Of a stretch of DNA of 64,000 nucleotides, positions 10,456 through 21,488 are shown one piece after another (within the stretch, counting starts at the first letter, position 1; each line of letters starts with the position of its first letter). This DNA comes from Areca catechu (Eukaryota > Streptophyta > Magnoliopsida > Arecales > Arecaceae): contig CM038040.1 of the NCBI GenBank assembly GCA_021397845.1, positions 47,077,088 through 47,141,087 on the forward strand, given 5' to 3'. A model generated the notes under the pieces. It did no database searches. It had not been told where the DNA came from and worked only from the letters and a program-made list of their open reading frames with translations. A program made the position numbers and the translations under genes.

Positions 10456-11590
10456 CTTTAGATGGTAAATCCATGTCATCTCTCAACATGCATTTCATCT
10501 AATCGTATTCTAGTGAGAATTGATGCATTGCTATGATTTGAATATAAGCTAATAGTTCTTCCAATTAATCATACTAGAGCACATCAAAACATGGTAATCA
10601 CAGGTTATATAGTCTGTCCAACAATTACTTTCTCCCATTTTTTGGATATGTTTAATCTTCTATAACACAAGAGGCAAACAGATCACTACCACACTCTTTA
10701 TCAATGACTGCTGGAAAACTGATTGGATTTCAATACCCCAAAGAGAAAAAAAAAAAGAGAATATAAGTTTAAAGATCAAAATGGAGAAGAGAAAAGACTA
10801 CTAAAAAAAAAAGATGGGCACTCAAATTGCCAGATGAATGTGGCGTTTCCAGAACCAAATGGCACAGATGGAGAAGCCATAGATCAGGATGACCACAAGA
10901 ACCTAAATATAGCACCCGAGCCATTATACCAAGAGGAACCTGTTCTCCCCCAGAATTGGTAATGAACACATCCCCATTCCATTCCATTCACATATTACCA
11001 AGATTGTGTATAAATAAATTATGAAATAATAGGATTTTCATATTAGATTAAAAAAAAAAAAAAACAAGATTAAAAGACTATCCTCATGCCAATAATCTAA
11101 GATAACACATACTAACAACAAAAGATCAGAGAAGTACTTGGATGTCCAATAAAATTAATAAAAACTGAGAAAGGAAGATTTGAAATATAATCTTAAAACA
11201 TCATGTTAAAGAAACTACCAAAATATCACAATGAATTGATTAATTAAAGATAGGAAAAAGAAATGTTTCTTTTGACAAAAAGGAATAAATCTTACAGAGT
11301 TGATAGATCAGAGTATCAGACAGCCAAGGGGTACTCTTCAACCACTGGCACAAAAGACCACGTATCCGAAACTCTAGTCCACATAAAGCCTCATCACAGC
11401 ATCCCAAACTGATGGTAGAAATCTAAACTTAAATAACCAGAAACAAACAGGGGAAAACTGGAAAAAAAAATTTAAAAATAGGAAAAAAGAAGAACACCCG
11501 CAAAAAGAAAAGAGAGAGAGAGAGAGAGCCTACAACCAAAATGCTAAGAGAAAGAATCCACTGATAGATAGAGAGAATGAAAGCGACAGC
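10456..11590. other. Non-coding region downstream (minus sense) of an orphan promoter
   Basis: No supported coding exon on either strand. Several A-runs occur. On the minus strand, a donor-like CTCTGTAAGATT lies near 11290-11300, following a transcribed-looking leader from 11590, so a spliced non-coding RNA or a gene with small exons is possible. Confidence 0.3.
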
Positions 11591-11640
11591 ATGAACTCTC
11601 TGTTGATGGAGATTTATAGGTGGAATGGGTTAGGGTTTCC
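11505..11640 (-). promoter_or_regulatory. Orphan Pol II promoter: telobox, TATA box and CT-rich leader
   Basis: On the minus strand AAACCCTAACCC (about 11625-11637) is followed by CCTATAAATC (TATA, 11612-11618), then at the expected distance a leader with long CTCTCT runs (plus-strand GA run 11512-11528). GGGCC motifs lie upstream near 11690 and 11770. This arrangement is typical of plant housekeeping promoters. No downstream gene could be identified. Confidence 0.45.
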
Positions 11641-13505
11641 ACCAAGAACCCAGCTAAAGTTTAAAGACAGCTTAAAGATTGTGGCCCTTGGATTTGCAAC
11701 GGATGGACGATTGTGGATGACTCATTGTTTCCCTTTGCAAAGAAAACTGGACCTAGCCACCGTGTGGGGCCCTAATGTTAACTTCCAAACATTCAAATTA
11801 ATGTTCTAAGCTCTTATATTGCAACTACTGAAGGCATCTTATGCTGACCCAATTTATGATTGACTGTTTAGATCACCTGATCCAAGTCCAAATAAGTTAA
11901 ACCCAAGCCTGCTAAACAAAGCCTGATTATGTGTAACTCAAATTGTTTTGGGTTAAAAAAACTGCATCGTAGCTTCAGATTTGGGTGGCTATATTTAGGG
12001 TTAGATTGGCCTTTACCTTGATTTAATACATTCAAGTTGCAATCCTAGATAATGTGTTGAATACATTCAAGTTGCAATCCTAGATAATGTGTTGATTTTT
12101 TAATTTTTAAATTTTTCTTCAATAAGTTTATATTAAATATAGTTTTACTAGAGTGGTCTGACCTATATTAGCCTTTGGTAGAGCTGAAAACATAATTTCA
12201 TTCTTGAGATGGTGGATTAGCTCTTAAACAATAAGAGATAATACCTTCAACTATATATCAAGCTTCCTATGAAAGTCCTGTTCCAACTTTGAAATAATTG
12301 ACAAGAGCATGAATCAAGTAATATCAACTTTGTTGTAATCACCAGCAATGAAAAGGCTTGATCCAAGACATTCTTCGTCGACTCCTGTTGGAATCAGATG
12401 AGCCAACTGGTTTCAACACCCGTTATGTCAATTTTAAACCAAAATTATTATAATATTTTAAGTAAAATTTTATTGGTTAAAAAGTGTGAAAGTAAAACTT
12501 TATTATTTAAAAATGGTTATAATAGCATATGAGTGTAAGTTTCAAAAAAAAATCATGATTAATTTCTTAATTATCTTTCTCATATCCACCTTGAGTTTCT
12601 CTTGTCTATAAGTTTTCTAAGTTATTAATGATGGTTAAGTATGATGCCGCAGTTGTCGCACTCGTCTTCAGGTTTTGAATTTGAGCTCCAGGTGATTCAT
12701 TATGCAGAATTTGAATGTAAATAATTTACATCTAGATGGATCTTCTCTCTTTCTCTCTAACTATCTGTCTATATATCTATCTGCCTGTCGGCAATGAAAA
12801 CTACACAAACCATCATGGACCTAAGGCGATCCAACAGAGAATAAAATTGATAAGCTATTGAATCCAAACCTGTTCATCTATAAGTGATCAAAGAATCGAA
12901 CATTGTTTACAATGTACAGTCAAAACCATGCCGATTCAAAGGTACAAATTTATGTTGTGCTAGCTTAATTATAATAATATCATTAAGAGATATCCCATGC
13001 AAGGTTGATAACATGAACTCATAATCACTGCATCATTGTATGCTAGCATATGCATGCAAAGAGAAATCAGGTTTTTCACAATAAGTACTCTAGATTATAG
13101 GGATCTTGACATATTGTGCCTCTTTTAATTTGCCAATGCAATCCTAAAACAATCCTCTTTTTTGTAAACAATAATAATTAGGAACTGATATTTTTTCTTT
13201 AATGAATGTATCATGACAATCCAACCCCAACCAAGTCAACTGTTATAAGTTTGTTAAACCTTATAAACATGAGAGACTAACAGGGCCAGTAATTAATTAC
13301 CTAGACAGTAGGATTGTTTTGTCCTGTTCACCAAAAACCAGAAGTACTTTTATAGGGAGGATTGTTTTGGACCTGGATTAGAATCAGTATGTCAAGATCC
13401 CACAACAGGACTAAATAGCAAGAAATGCTGCAGCCTGTGACTTCTATTCCTCTTCATGATCATATCTATGCAATAGATTAAAGGAGAGTCCAGAAATCTC
13501 CCGAG
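11640..13505. other. Intergenic region with a small tandem duplication
   Basis: No coding sequence supported. A perfect 36-bp tandem duplication (ATACATTCAAGTTGCAATCC...GTGTTGA) spans about 12025-12095. The rest is unique-looking AT-rich DNA. Confidence 0.4.
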
Positions 13506-13509
13506 CTCT

Positions 13510-13721
13510 AGACTCTCCACAATGGGGTTTTTTTTCGCGTGTTAAGCCAACTCGGTCGCAAACCCACCTCGCCGTCTTGCCGCCCACCTCCGCCTCGCCG
13601 TCTTGCCGCCCACCCACCTCCCCGGTCTCCTGGCCGCCATTTTCCCGTCGAAACTCCTCCGATCTCCCTCCGCCCGCTCCACTTCCGTCTCGCCGCCTTA
13701 CCGCCGAACCGGCGATTAAAA

Positions 13722-13761
<40 letters not shown>
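13510..13761 (+). other. GC-rich segment ending in a 38-bp poly(A) tract
   Basis: A sharp island of C/G-rich sequence (13555-13715, with repeated CCGCCCACCTCCGCCTCG motifs) ends in GGCGATTAAAAAT and an A-run from 13724 to 13761. This is what a 5'-truncated retroposed sequence looks like, but I see no target duplication and no known family. Open frames on both strands here reflect base composition, so I do not call a protein. Confidence 0.35.
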
Positions 13762-13763
<2 letters not shown>

Positions 13764-13784
13764 AATCTATGAGGGAAAAGGCCT

Positions 13785-14015
13785 TACCTTTCAATTTGTT
13801 CCGTCTTCGCTTGTTTTCCCTGGTTTTACTTCTGTTTTTCCCGTCCTGAGGAGTCTCAATCGGGTGTTTTCCTTCGGTGGGAAAAGGACTTACCTTTCAA
13901 TTTGTTCCGTCTTCCTTTGTTTTCCTCTGTTTTTTCCGTCACGAGAAGTCTTGGACCGGCCAAGCTTGTTGGTCGTTTGGAGCGGCCGAAAGAGGAAGCT
14001 TAAACGATGGCTAAG
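13785..14015 (-). repeat. Two copies of a Sen2-type 5' exon with splice donors
   Basis: On the minus strand, 13885-14010 reads AACCTTAGCCATCGTTTAAGC, then a CGGCC-rich leader and AAAG|GTAAGTCC. 13785-13860 repeats the distal half with AAAG|GTAAGGCC. Both match the Sen2 leader exon at 7311-7425, which has CCCTAGCCATCGTTTAAGC and GG|GTAAGACC. A third fragment with CCATTGTTTAAGCTTCC lies at 14905-14945. No Sen2-like coding exon follows these copies. Confidence 0.55.
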
Positions 14016-14084
14016 GTTTTCTTTTAGTTTTTATGCACAAGAGTTGAGCTGGGTTTAAGCATGTTATTAATAGGATGGAAACCA

Positions 14085-14893
14085 CCCGGTAGCCTAGCTG
14101 ATAGTGAGGCCTCTATCAACCGTCCTGGAGTTCGAGTCATGATATCCATTCTAGCCGGTTGGTAGAGGCTAGCCAGCGTTTCTCCCTTTTTTTATCCCCA
14201 TTCTACTGGTCAGTCCATAAAAATATAGACCACGATCCCATAAATGACTCCATTAAATTCAAAAATATTTTTCTAGGACTCGTAACGGTCCGTGTGAATG
14301 AAGATCAGAATCTCTCTATTTATCTCCGTTCTTTCTTTTTATCCCCATTTTACAAGTCAGGATCATGATCCCGTGAATGACTCCATTAAATCCAAAAATA
14401 TTTTTCTAGGACCCGTAACAGTCCGTGTGAATGAAAGATCAGGATCTCTCTCTTTATCTCCGTTCTACTAGCCAGTGTTTGTCCCCATTTTACTAGCCAG
14501 CATCTCTTCCTTTGTCCCCGTTTTACTAGCCGATATCTTTCTCTCTGTCCGCGTTCTACTAGTCGATTGGTAAAGGCCTCACTACCAACCGATTACAGGT
14601 TCGAGGTATGATCCCGTGGATACTCGATTAAATCCAGAAATTTTTCTTGGACCAGTGATAATTTGTATGAGTGAGAGATCAGGACCTCCTTCTTTGTCCC
14701 CATTCTACCAGTCTTCTTTATCCTCGTTCTACTAGCCGGCATCTTAGTGATATCATGTTGACATACTCACTCACCTTTAGATAGAAAAAGATTATAAAAA
14801 TCTGAGTATCTTGAATTAAACATTACCCGGTGAGGCGAGGGTAGCTACACCGAGATTTATCCTCCCCATCCTTTTCGCTTATGAAGAAAAAAA
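14085..14893 (+). mobile_element. Composite cluster of tRNA-derived SINE copies
   Basis: tRNA-like box A/box B spacing is seen at 14092 (GGTAGCCTAGCTGATAGTG, then GGAGTTCGAGTCATG) and again at 14565 (GGTAAAGGCC, then GGTTCGAGGTATG). Body segments such as GACTCCATTAAATxCAAAAATATTTTTCTAGGAC are repeated at 14250 and 14380, and CGTTCTACTAGCC-type units recur at 14460-14760. The end at 14835-14893 (GGGTAGCTACACCGAGATTTATCC, then CTTATGAAGAAAAAAA) is the SINE 3' end. The body matches the minus-strand copy at 61430-61748. Confidence 0.6.
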
Positions 14894-14949
14894 CATGCGG
14901 GAGCCTTGGAGTGGCCAGCCAGGAAGCTTAAACAATGGTTAGGATTTTT

Positions 14950-15766
14950 TTTTGTTAGAAGTTTAGGAGTATAATATATTATCAATTAATTTAAGAATAA
15001 AACAAAATTTTCATTCTTTCTCTACTATGGTATATATTTTTACTTGAACTAAAAACGTAAATATATAATATAAGTTTATTTTAGTATCTACACCTAGATC
15101 CTCGTACTAAACTCCAGCAGAAAATTATATAATAATATAATAATATTTTATATAATTAAAATATAATATAACAATATCATTATAACATCGGAACATGCAA
15201 ACATAATACATAATATTATAATAATATGATAATAACTATTATAATATGTAATGTTATCAATAAAAAATATTTATTATTTTATAATATGGTATTTTTATTA
15301 TATTATGATATTGGATTATATTATGTTATATTATATATTAGAATATATTATTATGTTATGTACACATAATTTTATAAAAAATTATAAAATAAATATAATT
15401 AAGTTTGGATAGCAGATGACCCAGCGACAACTCTTAAATCTATTTCAAACTCATATAGTTTTAAATTTTAAATTTCAAATCTGTTCCAAACTATTTAAAG
15501 TATTATTAAACAAGTTCTATTAAAGTTCAAGATAGGTCAGGTATTTAAAAAAATATGTTCAACTACTATCCCTAAATTTATTGTAACATTAGATGCAAGA
15601 TTGCTTTGTTACATTTTTGGACATGTATGTGGTATTTTAACATGATTTTTATTAATTTTTTTATGGATTCTAAGAATTTATGTCCAAATGTATAAAATAT
15701 ATAAATTTATTATATATGGATGAAAAATATTAGAAGATTAAGAAGATAAAGTTGATTATATTAATT
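14950..15766. repeat. AT-rich dispersed repeat, left copy (CACTA insertion target)
   Basis: From about 15100 to 15766 the sequence aligns by eye to 33497-33633 plus 35385-35918. Shared landmarks are GGATTATATTATGTT, TTTGGATAGC, ATTAGATGCA and GGATGAAAAATATT. No coding potential. The copy is interrupted at 15767 by the CACTA element and resumes at 33404. Confidence 0.6.
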
Positions 15767-16144
15767 CACTACAAGAAAATGAAGTATTAATGATGGCAAA
15801 TTAGCTATTGCTAATATCCATTTTTTATGACTACAAAAGCAATCCAAAAAATATTACATTGCTAATATTATTAACAACAGCAAAATAATCACTAAAACTT
15901 TTGAAATTCCAATTTTTTTAAAAAAATTCTAATTTTTTTAGTAGCGATGAAATTTATTTTTTTAGCAACGGAAGGTGTCGTCACTAAAAAATTTAATTTT
16001 TTTTAAAAATTATTATTAGGGATGGGTAATTTTTATTAGTGACAGTAATTATCCATCGCTAATATAAAAATCAATATATTACCAACAGCAAATCTTGCCA
16101 TCACTAATAGCCTCAATATATTACTACCCCACCCGATCAGTTCC

Positions 16145-16800
16145 AAAAAAATTTGTTTCCCCCCATCCTACCTCTCCTTTCCCTGGTGCTCCCCTTAGTT
16201 CTCTCCCCTCCCTCGGCAATGCTCTCGCCATTCCTGGTCAGTGCTCTCTCGCCGGTAAGAACTTCCCCCCTCCCACCTCCCCTTGCCTTGGTGCTCCCCC
16301 TTATCGGTGCTCTCCCCTTTCTCGGCAGTACTCTTGCAGGTGCTACCTAGTTGGTGCTCTCCCCTTCTTCGCCGGTGCTCCCCTGCTGACCGCCACACTC
16401 CCTTGCCCCTACCCCCTCATGTGCTCTCCCATTCCTGCCAGCTACCATTCCTCGATGCTCTTGCCCTCTCTCGTCGGTGCTCCCTTACCGGTGCTCTCCC
16501 TTTCCTCATCGGTGCTCCCTCTCCCTTGTTGGTGCTCCCCCTGCCAACCACCACACTCTCTTGCCCACCCCTAGGTGCTCCCCCTTCAACCACTATTCCT
16601 CGATGCTCTTGCCCTCCCTCACCAATGCTCTCCCTCTCTCATAGTGCTCCCCCTGCTTGCCACCACATTACCTCGCCCCTGCCCCCTGGCCGGTCGCCAT
16701 TCCTTGATGCTCTTGCTCTCCCTTGTTAGTGCTCTCCTCTCCCTAGCAAGTGCTCCCCCTGTCGGCCGCTACACTTTCTTGCCTCCACCCCCTGCCCTAT
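16145..16800 (+). repeat. Pyrimidine-rich degenerate minisatellite in the CACTA left arm
   Basis: The block is built from 20-30 bp units around GGTGCTCTCCC and TCGGTGCTCCCC. Larger repeats carry CCACACTCTCTTGCC (near 16390, 16550, 16660 and 16770) and ATTCCTCGATGCTCTTGCCC (near 16446, 16590 and 16695), giving a 110-160 bp super-period. Proline/leucine-rich open frames cover it, but composition alone explains them. Confidence 0.65.
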
Positions 16801-16849
16801 TATCTAGATTCTTCTCCACTAAAAGTTGGAAAATCCAACTTAGGATAAA

Positions 16850-18165
16850 GTAAGTAAAAATTGGCTCTATCTTGTATGTCCTCCATCCTGTCTAGTGGCT
16901 TGTTTAAAGTGAATAGTATTCCTTTATCTCTATCTTCAGCTGGTAGTGTTAAAAACTTTGATTGATCAGGATGTTCATTAATATTTATTTTTTCATTTTT
17001 ATTATTATGGGGGTGTTATGTTCCTGCATCATAATTCATGCTTCCTTACTGCTTTAATATGTAGTGCTTCATATTTTAGGTTTTCTTTATGTTTTTATCT
17101 AGCTACCTTACCAGAACTCCAAATTTGATGTTATACTATTCTGTAACTTGCAATATTCTTTCTTTTATTTGATTGTGGCATTCAATAGTCAACACTTGAT
17201 GATTCTATTTTTCGTCCCTACTTTGATTTCTTTTGAAACTATTTTGACTGATTTTTTTATAGGATTTTTACCCTAAATACTCTTAGCAACATAAATCTCA
17301 ATCAAGGTAGACTATAATGAGCATCAAGGCCATATTGGTGTTCTAGATTAGTAGAGTAGTAGTCACTCCTTTTTCAGATTTTGATACATACTATGCCTTG
17401 TATTTGTATTGTAAGTATTAGCGACGACGATGGTGACGGCACCAGAACCATCATTATAAGTTATGTTTTTATGTTAACAAAATTTAATTAATTACTTAAT
17501 TAATTAAGTAATTAAGTATCTATTTAATTAATTAGTTATTTATTTTATTAAATGGATGCTTATTTATTGATTTAATTAATTAGATGTTTATTCATTTATT
17601 TAATTAGTTATCTAATTAAATAATTAGTTATTTATTTCATTAATTAGTTAATTAATTAATTAATTAGATATTAATTTAATTAAGTAAATGATTAATTATT
17701 TGTGCATGGAGCATGTTCTTTATGTGCGAGATTCGGGCCTTGGCATGAAGATAGGGTTAGAATTGGGCTCAGGCTCATTTGATTGGCTTCAGGTCGACTC
17801 GAAGCCTGGCCATGCTTTGGACCCAGCCTGAAGTAGATCAGGCCAAGCTTTGGTCTAATAATATAGCCTATTTAATTTTTAGACCATGCTTAAGCACCCT
17901 TTTGGCCTGGCCCAGTCCGAACCTCGTGGGCCAGTCCATTGAAATATGAGTTAATCAATGACTAGAGATTGTACTTGATGATATTAGACTAGTTTATGAT
18001 GTAAATGATATAACTAAAGATGAAGAAATAGTTAGAATCTCTATAATGAATGATTAATTAGTTCTTTAATTAATTAGTTCTTAATTTAAATAATTAATTA
18101 AATATATAATTAAATAATTAATTAAATATATAATTAAATATTTATTTAATTCATTAAATAATTAA
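16850..18165. other. CACTA internal region with TTAA-rich simple repeat and dispersed repeat
   Basis: 17465-17690 and 18050-18160 are imperfect TTAA/TAATTAAT arrays. 17745-17935 matches a repeat at 60640-60800 (shared GTAGATCAGGCCAAGCTTTGG-type core). 17938-18050 is a partial copy of the right arm of the foldback at 18580-18950. No transposase domain recognised. Confidence 0.45.
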
Positions 18166-18169
18166 TGTT

Positions 18170-18950
18170 CTCAAGATTTTGTATTGGTCAATGAAGAGGT
18201 GAAAGAAATTGAAAGCTAGATATACTAAATTGGTCAATGAAAATGTATTTTCAATTATATATATTTAAGATACTGTAGTTCTTTCTAACTTCATCATTAG
18301 ATCGGCGATAATAACAACGATGCAGTTATCGCACTGACCAATTTTAATACCTTCCATTCTAAGATAAGTATCCTTGGCACCACAGCAACTTAGGATCGAG
18401 TGGTAACTAGTTCACTGTTAACTTCATTCACAATCAAAATTTTAGCTCTTTTTTATCTTTAGTTATATTATTTACATAATCATGAACTGGCCTAATATTA
18501 TCCAAGATAATTTCTAATCATGGATTAATTAATATTTTAATATATATGAATTGAACAAAGTTAATAATTCATATACCTTGAAATATGAATTAATTCATGA
18601 ATAGAGATTGTATTTGATGATATTTGGTTAATCCATGGTACAAATGATGTAAATAAAGATGAAGAAAGAATTAGAATTTTGATTATGAATGAAATCAACA
18701 ACAAGGTAGTTACCACTCAGTCCTAAGCTGCTTTAATGCCAAGACATGATGATGGATGTTCATCTTAGAATGAGAGATATCGGAAATGGCTGGTGTGTCA
18801 GCTACGTCGCTACTATTGTCGCCGACTGAATGATAAAGTTGGAGAGGACTGCAGTATCTTAAGTACAATTAAAGATACCTTTTCAATGACTAAGTCGATA
18901 TATCTAGCTTCTAATTTCTTTCATCTATTTCTTTTGTAATCATTTAAAAT
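18170..18950. repeat. Long inverted repeat (foldback), arms about 375 bp
   Basis: The reverse complement of 18580-18950 follows 18170-18560 with only scattered mismatches and small indels. Paired landmarks are GAAAGCTAGATATACT with ATATATCTAGCTTC, TAAGATACTGTAGTTCTTTC with GGACTGCAGTATCTTAA, TTAGGATCGAGTGGTAACTA with TAGTTACCACTCAGTCCTAA, and CATGGATTAATTAAT with GTTAATCCATG. The spacer is only about 20-40 bp, so a transcript would form a long hairpin. Confidence 0.75.
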
Positions 18951-18959
18951 CTTGCATTA

Positions 18960-19523
18960 TCACCCATAATTATATAATTAATCGAGTAAATCTATTTATT
19001 TTTATTTTTAAAAATTATACATCATGTTTTCCAGAGACTGGAGCCATGCCAGCTGAGGAGACAAAACTCTCGAGGAGAGAGTGATTATGATGCTAGCTTG
19101 CATGGTTCTATGCTACTCATACCATACGGTCAACTTTAAAACTTTAGATATATATTATTTTTTTATAATATTTTATGCTTTATTATCTAATATAATATTT
19201 TTTATATTAGATGTTCTTCGATCAGGTTTGGAGGACATGAGTTCATCGATGATCCCATAGTTACAGGCAGCAATGATTGGATCATCTCAGACTCGATGTT
19301 ATGGTTGAGGACCCGCCCGGCTCGTAGCACCTCTGACTCGGTAAGAGGATAAAGAGCTCATTCATATTCAGAGCCACTTATAAGTACTACATCTTCAAAT
19401 TAATATATCTAAAATTAATCCTTATAAAGTTAACATTTATTATTAAATTTTAATTTTGTAATATATTTAGAAAGTCTGAAGTTTCTCAAGTTATTACTAG
19501 GATTATTCATTGATTGTATTGGG
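18960..19523. other. CACTA internal region adjoining the Tat insertion
   Basis: AT-rich with short open stretches near 19030-19110 and 19210-19350 that look like decayed coding DNA. I cannot assign a family. It continues at 31784 after the Tat element. Confidence 0.35.
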
Positions 19524-20939
19524 TGTTGCCGACCTTACCATCATGGCCTGCAGCTGGAAGCAGCGCTGACCTCCGTCCCTTCACTCCAGAATCCTTACAT
19601 TCCCGGACCTGCAAAATAGTGTTAGAGACCCGGGCCAGGGATCCCGGCGGGAACACTCCGACAATCAAGTTAGAGGACGGCAAAGCGGAACAGATCCCAC
19701 TTCGGTTCCTTGCTTAGAGGAGTTTTTACTAAAGAACTGATTGGGAGGAGACAAGAGAAGAATGGTGCTTGAGTTGCGGTGACTGTGCTCGCCAGACTCT
19801 CTCCGGGAGTCCTATGGGAGCTTCCTACCTTCAAGTCACTCGTTTTCTGCTATCTCGTGTGCTTGCTCTCCCTTCTGGTTGCTTGATTGCTTACCTGGTT
19901 TCTCGCATGTTGGTGCCTTTATAGATCGCCAATTGTCCAGTGCCTCGATTTGCCCTCTCTGGGGGGCTTAGGGGTCAACGGTGTCCGTTGGCCGCTCCCT
20001 CGAGGTCATTTTCCTTTGTAGTTGGGAGTTAAGTTATGGACTTGCCTTGCCTGGTGTGTTGTCACGAAGGGGGAAATTAGGCAGAACCTCAATTCGGGCA
20101 CAACTGCCATCAGGTCTGAGATGTTAAATGCGGCCTTCTCCTTCGGGGGCTCTAGATGGTTGGCCATAGGATCTGACATCTCGATCGGGGCACCCTTTTC
20201 AAACTAGTGCAAATGAGGTTACGCGCACCATTGCAGATTCAGGAGGCACTATATTGGGCGTGCCATGCTACATGTGTCTGCCTCGATGGCGGTCTTGGGG
20301 CAGGCACCTTTATCCTTCCCAATACTTTCAAGGAGAGGGCTTGACTCTGGTCGAGATGGGCTCAACCCTTAGGGAGCCACCTGGGGGAGGAGCGGAGCAG
20401 GGCTCGACTCTGGCTGAGGTGGCCTCGACCCTTGGGGAGCCACCTGGTGGAGAAGCGGAGAAGGGCTCGACTCCGGCCGAGATGGGCTCGACCCTTGGAG
20501 AGCCACCTGGCGGAGGAGCGGAGCAGGGCTCGACTCCGACCGAGGTGGGCTCGATCCTTGGGGAGCCACCTGGCAGAGGAGCGGAGTAGGGCTCGACTCT
20601 GACTGAGGTGGGCTCGACCCTTGGAGAGCCACCTGGCAGAGGAGCGAAGAAGGGCTCGACTCTGGCCGAGGTGGGCTCGACCCTTGGGAGCCACCTGGTA
20701 GAGGAGCGGAGATGCCAAGCTCGGGCCGAGGTGACCTTGACTTCGACCGAGTTGGGCTCGATCTGGGGGAGCCACCTTGTGAAATAGCTTGGGTGCCGAG
20801 CTTGACCGAGCTGGGCTCGATCGTTGGTGAGGCCACATGGCGGAAGAGCTCATAGGGGAGTCTAACGTGGTGCTCATTTGCCTGCCTAGCTACCAGTTGA
20901 ATTTGAGATGTACTCCATGTCAGCGGTCTAGCCATATCA
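19524..20939 (-). repeat. LTR of the Tat element (element 3' LTR), 1416 bp
   Basis: Starts TGTTGCCGACCTTACC and ends AGCCATATCA on the plus strand. It aligns with 30053-31783 along its length. It carries six copies of the 63-bp minisatellite (about 20340-20715). In element orientation the array is in U3, close to the LTR start. Confidence 0.85.
20340..20715. repeat. 63-bp minisatellite, 6 copies
   Basis: Units run GGCTCGACTCCGGCCGAGG, TGGGCTCGACCCTTGGGGAG, CCACCTGGCGGAGGAGCGGA. The unit is 21 codons, so frames stay open on both strands. The last unit is followed by a diverged half-unit and a GAGCTGGGCTCGATC pair. Confidence 0.9.
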
Positions 20940-21488
20940 TTTGCCCCCCACTCCCAAGACCCATCGAAGCACCGTGGCTGGGACGTGGGGAGTTAATGCG
21001 GAGATGATGTGGAAGGGCAAAAATCTTCTGTAATTATTGCCACGATTGCCGTCCTTCGTACGTCGCACCCAGGGTCCAATGCGCAGGCGCCACATCCGCG
21101 ATTTTGATGGACCATAATTGCACCGTTCCAAACCTGAGACAGTTTTCAGCGGACCGAAGCATCGTCGTCGGGTGCCTTGACATGTGGCACTCATCTGGTG
21201 TTGGGGGTGAAAGAAGGATTGTATGGCCGCTGTCGATTGGCTTTGAAAAGAAGGGGGCTTTCCGGAAATGAGATCTTTTGATTTTCTCGCACCTCGCCAG
21301 TGGTTGCAGCGGTCCCCTTCTTCTTCTCTTGGGTGGCCTTTCTTCACCAAAACAGTTAGGTGAGTGCCTTGAAATCTTCTCTTCTTCCTCTGCCTCTTCT
21401 TAGACTCCGGTCCCTCCTCTGATTTAGGTGAACCGAGCCCTTAAGTTTTCCGCTCAACCTTTCTTTTTCACAAACCTTTGTTTCTCCA
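20940..21488 (-). other. Tat 3' untranslated region with polypurine tract
   Basis: Contains the purine tract next to the LTR (20940-20955, minus strand) and non-coding sequence between the LTR and the antisense ORF start. Minus-strand open frames here (20937-21350 and 21356-21808) lack any recognisable domain. Confidence 0.45.

Noticed and set aside
10723..10962. Lys-rich 79-codon plus-strand ORF
   Set aside because: A-rich composition and an unlikely context; the opposite strand is open too, and no domain is present.
11305..11400. Possible box C/D snoRNA on the minus strand (TGATGA ... CTGA about 80 nt apart)
   Set aside because: No terminal stem pairs outside the boxes and no clear guide or D'/C' boxes. 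The motifs are short enough to occur by chance.
13444..13849. ORFs with poly-Phe or poly-Lys runs and Arg/Gly- or Pro/Ser-rich parts
   Set aside because: They read through the 38-bp poly(A) and a GC-rich island, and occur on both strands.
16095..16853. Proline/leucine-rich ORFs of 92-159 codons
   Set aside because: Pyrimidine-rich degenerate tandem repeat in the CACTA arm; several frames are open together and no domain is present.
20254..20935. ORFs of 111-188 codons across the Tat LTR array, and similar ones at 30947-31852
   Set aside because: Same reason: the 63-bp unit equals 21 codons. The sequence is LTR, not coding.
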